Part shown: in pieces, positions 25,212-32,623 of the stretch
How the letters are laid out: each line of letters starts with the position of its first letter
Position numbering within the stretch: the first letter of the stretch is position 1
NCBI GenBank assembly: GCA_964504655.1
Contig: CAZDFD010000019.1
Coordinates: forward strand, 1 to 53,695
Length of the DNA stretch: 53,695 nucleotides
Direction of reading: 5' to 3'
From: JANXAZ01 sp964504655
GTDB taxonomy: Bacteria > Pseudomonadota > Alphaproteobacteria > Geminicoccales > Geminicoccaceae
Notes under the pieces: generated by a model
What the model saw: the letters and a program-made list of their open reading frames with translations, nothing else
Databases searched by the model: none
What the model was told of the DNA's origin: nothing
Position numbers and translations under genes: made by a program

Positions 25212-26035
25212 GGCCGGGCTCCGGATCCGACCAGCCGGGCCTCGACGGCGAGCCGCCGCCCGACCTCGCGGCAGGCCGCGAGCACGGCGTCGGCGCCGAT
25301 CCGGGCCTCGGGCAGCCGCCGCCGCAGGCGGCCGACGTCGAGCACGAACCCGTCGCGCTCGTCCCGGCTCTCGACCACGATCCGGCCGCGACCGAAGCCG
25401 TCGACGACCGCACCCGCCACCCGGCCGAGCGCCAGACCGACGCCCGAGCCGAGGTTGAGCACGCCACCCGGCGGGTCCTGGGCGAGCCGCGCGATCCACG
25501 CCGCCGCGGCCTCGACCGGAAGGAAGTCGCGAACCACCTCGGGGGCGACGTCGAGGCGGACCTCGCCCTCGGCCGCGAGCGTGGCGAGGAGCCGTGTGAG
25601 GAAGCTCGAGCGGCCGGGCGTACGCTCGTAGCCGAAGACGTTGCCGATCCGCAGCCGGGTGAGCAGGAGGCCCGGGATCGCCGCGAGCCGCTCTTCGACG
25701 GCGAGCTTCTGCCGGCCGTAGAGGTCCGTGGGCCCGAGCGGATCCTCCTCGCGCAAGGGGTTCGGGGAGGGGGCGTAGACCTTGCGGGTCCCGAGGCTCG
25801 TGAACGCGATGCCGCGCCCGGCCGCCCGGCGCGCGAGCCCGGGCTCGAGATCCTCCTCGATCCGCCAATCCGAGGTGCCGAGGGCGGGATGGCGGCCGGC
25901 CCAGACCACGCTCGCCACACCGTCGAGGATCAAGGGCTCGACGGCCGCGGCGTGGCCGACCAGCCGGCCCGCGGGCCCGAGCGCCGCGGCGACCGCCCGG
26001 CCGAGGAAGCCCCGGCCGACCACGACGACGCTCAC
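25208..26035 (-). CDS. NAD-dependent epimerase/dehydratase family protein
   Basis: 275-aa extended SDR. The Rossmann motif is VVVVGRGFLGRAVA; the catalytic YxxxK is YGRQK in GPTDLYGRQKLAVEERL, and RIGNVFGYER is the usual downstream motif. The GTG at 26035 overlaps the RNase D stop by 4 nt (GTGA), so the two genes are translationally coupled. The likely substrate is a nucleotide sugar or a related carbohydrate, unproven. Confidence 0.82.
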   Translation of the reverse strand: MSVVVVGRGFLGRAVAAALGPAGRLVGHAAAVEPLILDGVASVVWAGRHPALGTSDWRIEEDLEPGLARRAAGRGIAFTSLGTRKVYAPSPNPLREEDPLGPTDLYGRQKLAVEERLAAIPGLLLTRLRIGNVFGYERTPGRSSFLTRLLATLAAEGEVRLDVAPEVVRDFLPVEAAAAWIARLAQDPPGGVLNLGSGVGLALGRVAGAVVDGFGRGRIVVESRDERDGFVLDVGRLRRRLPEARIGADAVLAACREVGRRLAVEARLVGSGARP

Positions 26036-27186
26036 CCGGCGGCGCCGAGCGCCAGGATCGTCGGCCGGCGGTTCTTGAGGCCGAGCGCGATCCGTCCCTG
26101 CTTCAGGGCGAGCGCCGCCTCGCCGAACAGCTCCCGCCGCCAGCCCTTGAGCGCCGGCACGTCGGCGTCGTCGTCCATGGCGATCGCCTCGAGGTCGGCG
26201 GTGCTCGCCACCAGCCGCTGGGCGACGTCGGCCTGCTCGCAGCAGAGCTTGAGGAGCACCCGCAAGAGATCGACGAGCGGGCCGATCCCGCGCGGCAGCT
26301 CGGTGGGCTCGACGAGCTCGGGCAGGTCCGCGGCCGGGATCGCCAGCGCCTCGTTGACCGCCGCCACCACCGCCGCGAGGCTCGCCTTGTCGAGGCTGAT
26401 CCGCTCGTGCGAGCGCAGCTGCTCGACCGTGCGCGGCTTGTGGGCGGCGATCTCGAGCAGCAGATCGTCGCGCAGGATCCGCTGCCGCGGCAGGTCGCGG
26501 GCCTGGGCGGCGCGCTCGCGCCAGGCCGCCAGCTTCTGCGCCACGGCCAGGAACCGCGGGTCGCGGGTCCGCAGCTTGAGCCGCCGCCAGGCTTCCTCGG
26601 GCGGCTGCTCGAACAGGCGCGGGTCGGCCAGCCGGGCGAGCTCCTCGGCGACCCACTCGCTGCGGCCGGCGGCGTCGATCCGGCTCGCCAGCTGCTCGAA
26701 GATCACCCGCAGATGGGTGACGTCGGCCAAGGCGTAGCGGAGCTGCGCCTCGGTGAGCGGCCGCCGCGACCAGTCGGTGAAGCGGAAGCTCTTGTCGAGC
26801 CGGGCCTTGGCCAGCTTCTGGACGAGCGTGTCGTAGGCCACCTCCTCGCCCAGGCCGCAGACCATGGCGGCCACCTGGGTGTCGTAGATCGGCGCCGGCA
26901 CCCGCCCGGCCATCAGCAGCCAGAAGATCTCGAGGTCCTGCCGGCAGGCGTGGAACACCTTGAGGACGCGCTCCTCGGCCATGAGCGCGAGCAGCGGCGC
27001 CAGGTCGAGGCCCGGCGCCAGCGGGTCGACGGCGGCTGCCTCCTGCTCGCCCGCGAGCTGCACGAGGCACAGCTTCGGCCAGTAGGTCCGGTCGCGCATG
27101 AACTCGGTGTCGACCGTGACGAAGCGCTCGCGCCCGAGCCGGTCGCACAGCTCGGCGAGCTCCGTGGTGGTGGCGACGAGCCGCAT
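26032..27186 (-). CDS. rnd: Ribonuclease D
   Basis: 384-aa 3'-5' exoribonuclease for tRNA 3'-end maturation. The DEDDy catalytic residues are D26 and E28 (VDTEFMRD), D84 (CRQDLEIF), and Y151/D155 (YALAD). An HRDC domain follows (PRQRILRDDLLLEIAAHKPRT). Start ATG 27186 begins at the first conserved strand. It is the first gene of a two-gene run with the epimerase. Confidence 0.94.
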   Translation of the reverse strand: MRLVATTTELAELCDRLGRERFVTVDTEFMRDRTYWPKLCLVQLAGEQEAAAVDPLAPGLDLAPLLALMAEERVLKVFHACRQDLEIFWLLMAGRVPAPIYDTQVAAMVCGLGEEVAYDTLVQKLAKARLDKSFRFTDWSRRPLTEAQLRYALADVTHLRVIFEQLASRIDAAGRSEWVAEELARLADPRLFEQPPEEAWRRLKLRTRDPRFLAVAQKLAAWRERAAQARDLPRQRILRDDLLLEIAAHKPRTVEQLRSHERISLDKASLAAVVAAVNEALAIPAADLPELVEPTELPRGIGPLVDLLRVLLKLCCEQADVAQRLVASTADLEAIAMDDDADVPALKGWRRELFGEAALALKQGRIALGLKNRRPTILALGAAG

Positions 27187-27276
27187 CGACCGGGTTCCTA
27201 GCCCGGCCGCGCCCGGCTGGCCAGCCTCGCGCGCCCGTGCCTTGCGCGGCGGACGCTCCTGGTCCAGACACGGGTC

Positions 27277-28572
27277 ATGCGTGCGCCCCTCCTCCTGCTC
27301 GTCGCGTTGGCCCTGACAGGCTGCCAGAGCCTCGGCCGTGGCATCGCCGAGGCGGTGCTCGAGGCCACCGGACGGAGCAGCGAGGACACCCGCAAATGCG
27401 AGGTCGTGGGCCCGCCGTTCACGGGCCTCGAGGGTCGTCTCGCGGTCCAGGACGGCCTGCCGCCGGTCGGCAGCGAGCCCGACCGCCGCGAGCTCAAGGT
27501 GCTCTTCATCCACGGCATCGGCACGCATCTGCCGGGCCATGGCGCCGCGCTCGCGGACAATCTCGGCCGCGCCCTCGGCCTCGAGGTGCGGGCGCCGCGG
27601 GCCAAGCGGATCGTGATCGAGGATCCGAGTGGTCACGGCAGCGAGATCGGCGAGGTCAACATCACCCGCATGGTCGACGCCCGCCGTCAGCGCGTGCTCG
27701 ACTTCCACGAGCTCACCTGGTCGGCCATCAACCAGCCGGCCAAGCAGGCGATGGGGTTCGATCAGAACAGCTACTTCACGACCCGGCGCGCCTCCATCAA
27801 CCAGACCATGCGCGCGTTCGTGAACGACATCGCGCCCGATCCGATCGCCTTCGCGGGCGTGAATCGGCAGAAGATCCTGAGTGCGGTGGGGCAGACCCTC
27901 TGCTGGGCCGTCTCGCGCCGCTGGGACGAGCTGCCGTTGGAGACCCGCGACACGCTGTGCGGGCCGGACCTGCCGGGCTTCGGCGAACGGATCGGCCGGG
28001 ACGACCTCGCCTTCATCACCCACAGCCTCGGCAGCCGGGCGACGCTCGACGCGCTGCAGCGCCTAGTCACGCTGCCGGCGATCCTCGAGCGTCCGCAGGC
28101 GCGGCGCATGGTCGCCGCCTTCCGCCAGACCGAGCTGCCGGTGTTCATGCTCTCCAACCAGCTGCCGCTGCTCGAGGCCGGGGTCGATCCGCAGGAGCTG
28201 GTCGGCCAGGGGGCGCGGTTCTGCGCGCCGGGCGCGCCCGAGGCCGAGCGGCGGTTCTTCGCCCGCACCGACCTCGTGGCGATCAGCGATCCGAACGACC
28301 TGATGAGCTACCCGGTGCCGGCCGAATGGGTCGACACCCATGTCGAGGCGCGGATCTGTCCGCGGCCGATCAACGTCTTCATCAACGTGGCGCCGGTGAG
28401 TTCGCTGCTCGGCCTGGGCGAGCTCGCCAACCCGCTCGCGGCCCACACCGGCTACGACACCGACGAGCGGGTCGCGGCGCTGATCGCCCGCGGCGCCGGC
28501 CATCCGGGGGCGGCGCCGCTGGTCAAGGAGCGCTGCAGCTTCCGCGAGGTCGACGAGGCGCTCGCCCGCTGA
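27277..28572 (+). CDS. Putative lipoprotein with alpha/beta hydrolase fold
   Basis: 431-aa protein. MRAPLLLLVALALTGCQSLG has a lipobox (LTGC, C16), so it is probably anchored to a membrane facing the periplasm. LFIHGIGTHLPGHG resembles the oxyanion-side HG motif of alpha/beta hydrolases, and FITHSLGSRATLDAL carries the likely nucleophile S250 in T-H-S-L-G, which differs from the usual G-x-S-x-G only at its first residue. An esterase or lipase role is plausible; the acid and histidine were not assigned. Single gene on the plus strand between rnd and a convergent hypothetical. Confidence 0.75.
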   Translation: MRAPLLLLVALALTGCQSLGRGIAEAVLEATGRSSEDTRKCEVVGPPFTGLEGRLAVQDGLPPVGSEPDRRELKVLFIHGIGTHLPGHGAALADNLGRALGLEVRAPRAKRIVIEDPSGHGSEIGEVNITRMVDARRQRVLDFHELTWSAINQPAKQAMGFDQNSYFTTRRASINQTMRAFVNDIAPDPIAFAGVNRQKILSAVGQTLCWAVSRRWDELPLETRDTLCGPDLPGFGERIGRDDLAFITHSLGSRATLDALQRLVTLPAILERPQARRMVAAFRQTELPVFMLSNQLPLLEAGVDPQELVGQGARFCAPGAPEAERRFFARTDLVAISDPNDLMSYPVPAEWVDTHVEARICPRPINVFINVAPVSSLLGLGELANPLAAHTGYDTDERVAALIARGAGHPGAAPLVKERCSFREVDEALAR

Positions 28573-28583
28573 CGGCGCCCGCC

Positions 28584-29168
28584 TCAGCCGGCGAGCGTCG
28601 TCCTGGCGTGCGCGCCCGGGGGACGCGGCAGGGGCACGATCTCGGCGCCCGGCCCGAACTCGCGCCGCCAGCACCCACCGCGCCGTGCCAGCCGCAGCCG
28701 GCCGGCGAGCGCGGCCAGGCGGTCCTGGGTCGCCTCCTCGGCCACGAGCTCGAGCATCGCGCAGCCGGTCCGCCGGGACAGCTGGGCCAGCGCCAGGACC
28801 AGCGCCTCGAGGCAGCGCGGCGCGGCGGTGAGCTCGAGCGCGCGCAGCCACGGCACCGAGAAGACGCGGATCCCGGCGCGGGTGTGCAGCCGGTGGCGGG
28901 CGAGCGCCATCAGCACGCCGCCCGGGTTCGCGAGCGCACCGAGCCCGCCGCTCTCCTGGCTCGCGCCGGCGAGCCAGCCGCGGGCCAGTGCCAGCCAGGC
29001 CGGCAGATCGGGGGCGGCACCGGTGAGGCACGCGAGCGGCCAGGCGAGCGCCAGATCGTCCGGGCTCAGCGGTCGCCAGGACCAGCCCGGCACCCCGTCG
29101 AGCTCGCCCCGCAGGAGGTGACCCTGGTGCATGGCCGGCAGCTTGCCGCGCCGCGCGTCGGCCGGCAT
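28584..29168 (-). CDS. Hypothetical protein, possibly GNAT-like
   Basis: 194 aa if started at 29168; ATG at 29132 (MHQGHLLRGELDG) is an alternative. The RPLSPDDLALAWPL opening and the LEALVLALAQLSRRTGCAMLEL segment look faintly like an acetyltransferase fold, but I cannot assign a family. The start region overlaps the FNR box at 29168-29181, which would favour repression by Fnr if transcription runs from this side. Confidence 0.6.
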   Translation of the reverse strand: MPADARRGKLPAMHQGHLLRGELDGVPGWSWRPLSPDDLALAWPLACLTGAAPDLPAWLALARGWLAGASQESGGLGALANPGGVLMALARHRLHTRAGIRVFSVPWLRALELTAAPRCLEALVLALAQLSRRTGCAMLELVAEEATQDRLAALAGRLRLARRGGCWRREFGPGAEIVPLPRPPGAHARTTLAG

Positions 29169-29181
29169 TGACCCAGATCAA
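29168..29181. promoter_or_regulatory. FNR box (anaerobox)
   Basis: TTGAC-CCAG-ATCAA fits the FNR/FixK consensus TTGAY-N4-RTCAA in all arms. It lies 35 nt before the GTG of the Fnr gene and touches the start of the divergent hypothetical. Because the strong ribosome site AGGAGGT sits at 29204-29210, the transcript must start before it, which places the box across the promoter core and suggests auto-repression. Confidence 0.75.
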
Positions 29182-29216
29182 AACCTCGGACTTACTCGGC
29201 CTCAGGAGGTGGGCCG

Positions 29217-29960
29217 GTGCGCAGGGCGGACAACGCGGTCGAGCAGGCGGTCGATCGGTCGGCCATGGGCGGGGCCTGCGCCAGCCTGTGCGAGGGCTGC
29301 CGGGTCCGCCCGATCTCGGTGTGCCGGTCGATGGCGATCGACGAGCTCGACGAGCTCGAGGCGGCGACCACACGGGTGCGCCTGCCGGCCGGTCGGACCC
29401 TGTTCGACGAGGGCGACCCGGCCGAACACCTGTTCACGATCAACGAGGGCGTGATCAAGCTGTTCAAGATGCTGAGCGACGGACGCCGGCAGATCACCGG
29501 GTTCCTGCTCGCCGGCGACTTCCTGGGGCTCGCCTTCTTCTGCACCTACGCCTACAGCGCCGAGGCGGTCACCGACACCGCCCTGTGCCGCTTCCCGCGC
29601 GAGCGGTTCATGGGTCTGTTGGAGCGGCATCCGGCGCTCGAGAAGGAGCTGTTGGGCCGGGCCTCCTCCGAGCTCGCGGCGGCCCAGGAGCAGATGCTCC
29701 TGCTCGGCCGCAAGAGCGCCCGGGAGCGGGTGGCGAGCTTCCTCCTGGCGCTGGCGCGGCGCCAGGCGGCGTCCGGCCGGACCTCGGTGGCGCTGGCGAT
29801 GAGCCGCTACGACATCGCCGACTATCTGGGCCTCACCATCGAGACGGTGAGCCGAACGATCCAGGCCGCCAAGGCCGAGGGACTGATCCGCATGATCGAC
29901 CGGCACCACTTCGTGGTGACCGACCCGGGCCGGCTCGTGGCGGCCGCGGCTTCGGGCTGA
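29217..29960 (+). CDS. Crp/Fnr family oxygen-responsive regulator (FnrL type)
   Basis: 247-aa transcription factor. N-terminal cysteines C25-x2-C28-x7-C36, with C124 in the effector domain, fit the [4Fe-4S] oxygen sensor of alphaproteobacterial Fnr proteins. The cNMP-like beta barrel spans about 45-150. The recognition helix is IADYLGLTIETVSRTIQ, with E209, S212 and R213 at the positions that read TTGAT half-sites in E. coli FNR. GTG 29217 has an ideal AGGAGGT ribosome site. An FNR box lies just upstream, so it is likely autoregulated. Confidence 0.92.
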   Translation: MRRADNAVEQAVDRSAMGGACASLCEGCRVRPISVCRSMAIDELDELEAATTRVRLPAGRTLFDEGDPAEHLFTINEGVIKLFKMLSDGRRQITGFLLAGDFLGLAFFCTYAYSAEAVTDTALCRFPRERFMGLLERHPALEKELLGRASSELAAAQEQMLLLGRKSARERVASFLLALARRQAASGRTSVALAMSRYDIADYLGLTIETVSRTIQAAKAEGLIRMIDRHHFVVTDPGRLVAAAASG

Positions 29961-29969
29961 GCCGGCACG

Positions 29970-31199
29970 GTGCGACCGGCGGGCCCGCTGCCCGGGCTCG
30001 TCGCGCTCACCGCGGCGAACGTCCTCTCGCAGCTGTTCCGCAGTGCGCTCGGCCTCGTCGCCCCGGAGCTGGCGCGCGATCTGGACCTCGACCCGGCCGA
30101 GCTCGGCACCCTCTCGGCCGCCTGGTTCCTGGCCTTCGCGCTCGCCCAGCCGATCGTCGGGATGGCCCTCGACCGGTTCGGGCCGCGGCGCAGCGCCGCC
30201 GGGCTGTTCCTGCTCGCCGCCGTCGGCTGCCTCCTGCTCGCCACCGCCCGCGGCCGCGGCCAGGCCGTGCTGGCGCAGGTGGCGATCGGGCTCGGCTGCT
30301 CGCCGGTCTACATGGCGACGCTCGTCGTGGTGGCCCGCTTCTGGCCCGTCGAGCGGTTCGCGGCGCTGTCCTCGCTCCTGCTCGCGATCGCCGCGAGCGG
30401 CACCCTCCTCGGCGCCACCCCGCTCGCCCTCCTGGTCGAGGCGGTGGGCTGGCGCGGCGCCTTTTTGACCGCGGGGCTGCTCGTGGCGATCGCCTGCGGC
30501 GCCGTGGCGGCGCTGGTCCGCGACGCGCCGCCGGGCCGGCCGCCGGCCGGCGGTGGCGAGCGCCCGGGCGAACTCCTGGCCGGCCTCGCCCGAACACTCG
30601 GGCTGCGCCCGCTCTGGCCGCTCCTGCCGATGCTGTTCGCGACCTACGCCGTGGTCATGGCGGTGCGCGGCCTCTGGGCCGGACCCTACCTCGCCGAGGT
30701 GCACGGGCTCGGACCGGTGCCACGCGGCCACGCCCTGCTCCTGGTCTCGCTCGCCATGATCGGCGGGCTCCTGGGCTACGCCGCCCTCGAGCGCCGGCTC
30801 GACCGCCGCAAGCCGCTCGTGGTCGCCGGGACCACGACGGCGGTCCTGGGCTTCGCGCTCCTCGCGGTCGTTGGCGCTTCCTCGGTCGCGACCGCCACGC
30901 TCGTCTTGGCGCTCGTGGTGGCGGCCTCGGTCTCCTACTCGCTGTTGATGGCGCAGGGTCGCCGGTTCCTCCCGGACCGGCTGGTCGGGCGCGGCCTGAC
31001 GCTCCTCAACGGCGCCTGCTTCCTGGGCGCGGCCACGCTGCAGGTGGCGACCGGGCTCCTGGTGGCGGCCGCCCCGGCCGAGCCGCCGACGGCCCGCTTC
31101 GACCTCCTGTTCGGCTTCCTCGCGCTGTGGCTGGCGCTGGCGCTGCTGCCCTATCTGCGCTCGGCCGACCCGCGGGCCGCCGCCGCGAGCTCGCGGTAG
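29970..31199 (+). CDS. MFS transporter
   Basis: 409-aa major facilitator with about twelve membrane segments. It starts at GTG 29970, 9 nt behind the Fnr stop, so the two are likely co-transcribed. It has the MFS loop DRFGPRR after segment 2. Substrate not predictable. Its last 49 nt overlap the 3' end of glgA on the other strand. Confidence 0.88.
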   Translation: MRPAGPLPGLVALTAANVLSQLFRSALGLVAPELARDLDLDPAELGTLSAAWFLAFALAQPIVGMALDRFGPRRSAAGLFLLAAVGCLLLATARGRGQAVLAQVAIGLGCSPVYMATLVVVARFWPVERFAALSSLLLAIAASGTLLGATPLALLVEAVGWRGAFLTAGLLVAIACGAVAALVRDAPPGRPPAGGGERPGELLAGLARTLGLRPLWPLLPMLFATYAVVMAVRGLWAGPYLAEVHGLGPVPRGHALLLVSLAMIGGLLGYAALERRLDRRKPLVVAGTTTAVLGFALLAVVGASSVATATLVLALVVAASVSYSLLMAQGRRFLPDRLVGRGLTLLNGACFLGAATLQVATGLLVAAAPAEPPTARFDLLFGFLALWLALALLPYLRSADPRAAAASSR

Positions 31200-32623
31200 A
31201 GCCGGGCGTACTCGAGCGCTCGTGCCGACCAGCCGACCCGCCGGGTCATGCCGCGGCGCTGCAGGGCCCGCCAGCGGGGCCGGTCGCGCCACAGCGCCAC
31301 CGCCCGCTCGAGCGCGTCGACGAGCGCCTCGACGGTGACCGGGGCGAACTGGATGCCGGTCGCGACCCCGTCGCCGACGGCCGCCTCATTGGCGTCCACG
31401 ACGGTGTCGGCGAGCCCGCCGACCCGGGCCACGATCGGCACGGCGCCGTAGCGGAGCGCATAGAGCTGGGTCAGCCCGCAGGGCTCGAAGCGCGAGGGGA
31501 CGAGGATCGCGTCGGCGCCCGCCTGGATCAGGTGCGCGAGCCCTTCGTCGTAGCCGATCCGGCAGGCGATCCGGCCCGGATGGCCGCGCGCCGCCTCGGC
31601 GAAGGCGAGCTCGAGGGCGGGCTCGCCGGAGCCGAGCACGGCCAGCCGGCACCCCAGCGCCAACAGCCGGGGCAGCGCCTCGAGCAGCAGGTCGAGGCCC
31701 TTCTGCCAGGACAGCCGGGTGACCGCCGCGAAGAGCGGGCCCGGATCGTCTTGGAGGCCGAGCCGCTCGCGCAGCGCCCGGCGGCTCGCCTCGCGCGCCT
31801 CGAGCCGGGCGGCGTCGAACGGCTCCGGCAGCGCCGGATCGCGGGCCGGGTCCCAGACCGCCTCGTCGATGCCGTTGACGATGCCGACGAGCCGGTCGGC
31901 GCGCAGCCGGAGGAGCCCGTCGAGCCCCATGCCGTAGGCCGGGGTCATGATCTCGCGGGCGTAGGTCGGGCTCACCGTCGTGAGCCGGTCGGAATAGACG
32001 AGGCCGGCCTTGAGGAACCCGATCGCGCCGTAATATTCGAGCCCCTCGATCGTGAAGGCGCTCTCGGGCAGCCGCAGCTCGGTCAGGAGCGTCGCCGGGA
32101 ACTGCCCCTGGAAGGCCAGGTTGTGCACGGTCGTGACGGTCGCCGGGCGCGGCCGGTCGGCGAGCGCCAGATAGGCGGGCGCGAGCGCCGCCTGCCAGTC
32201 GTGCGCGTGCACCACCGCCGGCCGGAAGCCGGTGAGCGCGCCGAGCCCGAGCTCGCGCGCCGCCCAGGCGAGCGCCGCGAAGCGCTGCGCGTTGTCCGGC
32301 CAGTCGCCGCCGTCCGGTCCCTGGTAGGGGCCGCCCGGCCGGTCGAAGAGGTGCGGCGCGTCGAGGAGGAACAGGGCGAGGCCGGCGGCGCCGCCCTCGA
32401 GCAGCCGGGCCGGGCCGCCCATGAGCTCGCCGAGGTCCAGGACCGGCTCGGCCCGCTCGAGCCGCGCAAGGACCGCCGGATAGAGCGGCAGGAGGGTGCG
32501 GATCTCGACCCCCTCGCGGGCGAGCGCGGCCGGGAGCGCGCCGACGACATCGGCGAGGCCGCCGGTCTTGACCAGCGGGAAGGCCTCGGAGGCGACCTGG
32601 AGGACCCGGAGCGGGCCGCTCAC
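31151..32623 (-). CDS. glgA: Glycogen synthase (ADP-glucose)
   Basis: 490-aa GT5 glycosyltransferase extending alpha-1,4-glucan from ADP-glucose. The ADP-glucose-binding K-x-G-G-L is K19-T-G-G-L, and the retaining GT-B motif RFEPCGLTQLYALRYG is near the C-terminus. The start is GTG at 32623, whose last two bases are part of the glgB stop (GTGA). It is the last gene of the eda-pgi-glgB-glgA chain. ADP-glucose pyrophosphorylase (glgC) is not in the window. Confidence 0.95.
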   Translation of the reverse strand: MSGPLRVLQVASEAFPLVKTGGLADVVGALPAALAREGVEIRTLLPLYPAVLARLERAEPVLDLGELMGGPARLLEGGAAGLALFLLDAPHLFDRPGGPYQGPDGGDWPDNAQRFAALAWAARELGLGALTGFRPAVVHAHDWQAALAPAYLALADRPRPATVTTVHNLAFQGQFPATLLTELRLPESAFTIEGLEYYGAIGFLKAGLVYSDRLTTVSPTYAREIMTPAYGMGLDGLLRLRADRLVGIVNGIDEAVWDPARDPALPEPFDAARLEAREASRRALRERLGLQDDPGPLFAAVTRLSWQKGLDLLLEALPRLLALGCRLAVLGSGEPALELAFAEAARGHPGRIACRIGYDEGLAHLIQAGADAILVPSRFEPCGLTQLYALRYGAVPIVARVGGLADTVVDANEAAVGDGVATGIQFAPVTVEALVDALERAVALWRDRPRWRALQRRGMTRRVGWSARALEYARLYRELAAAARGSAERR

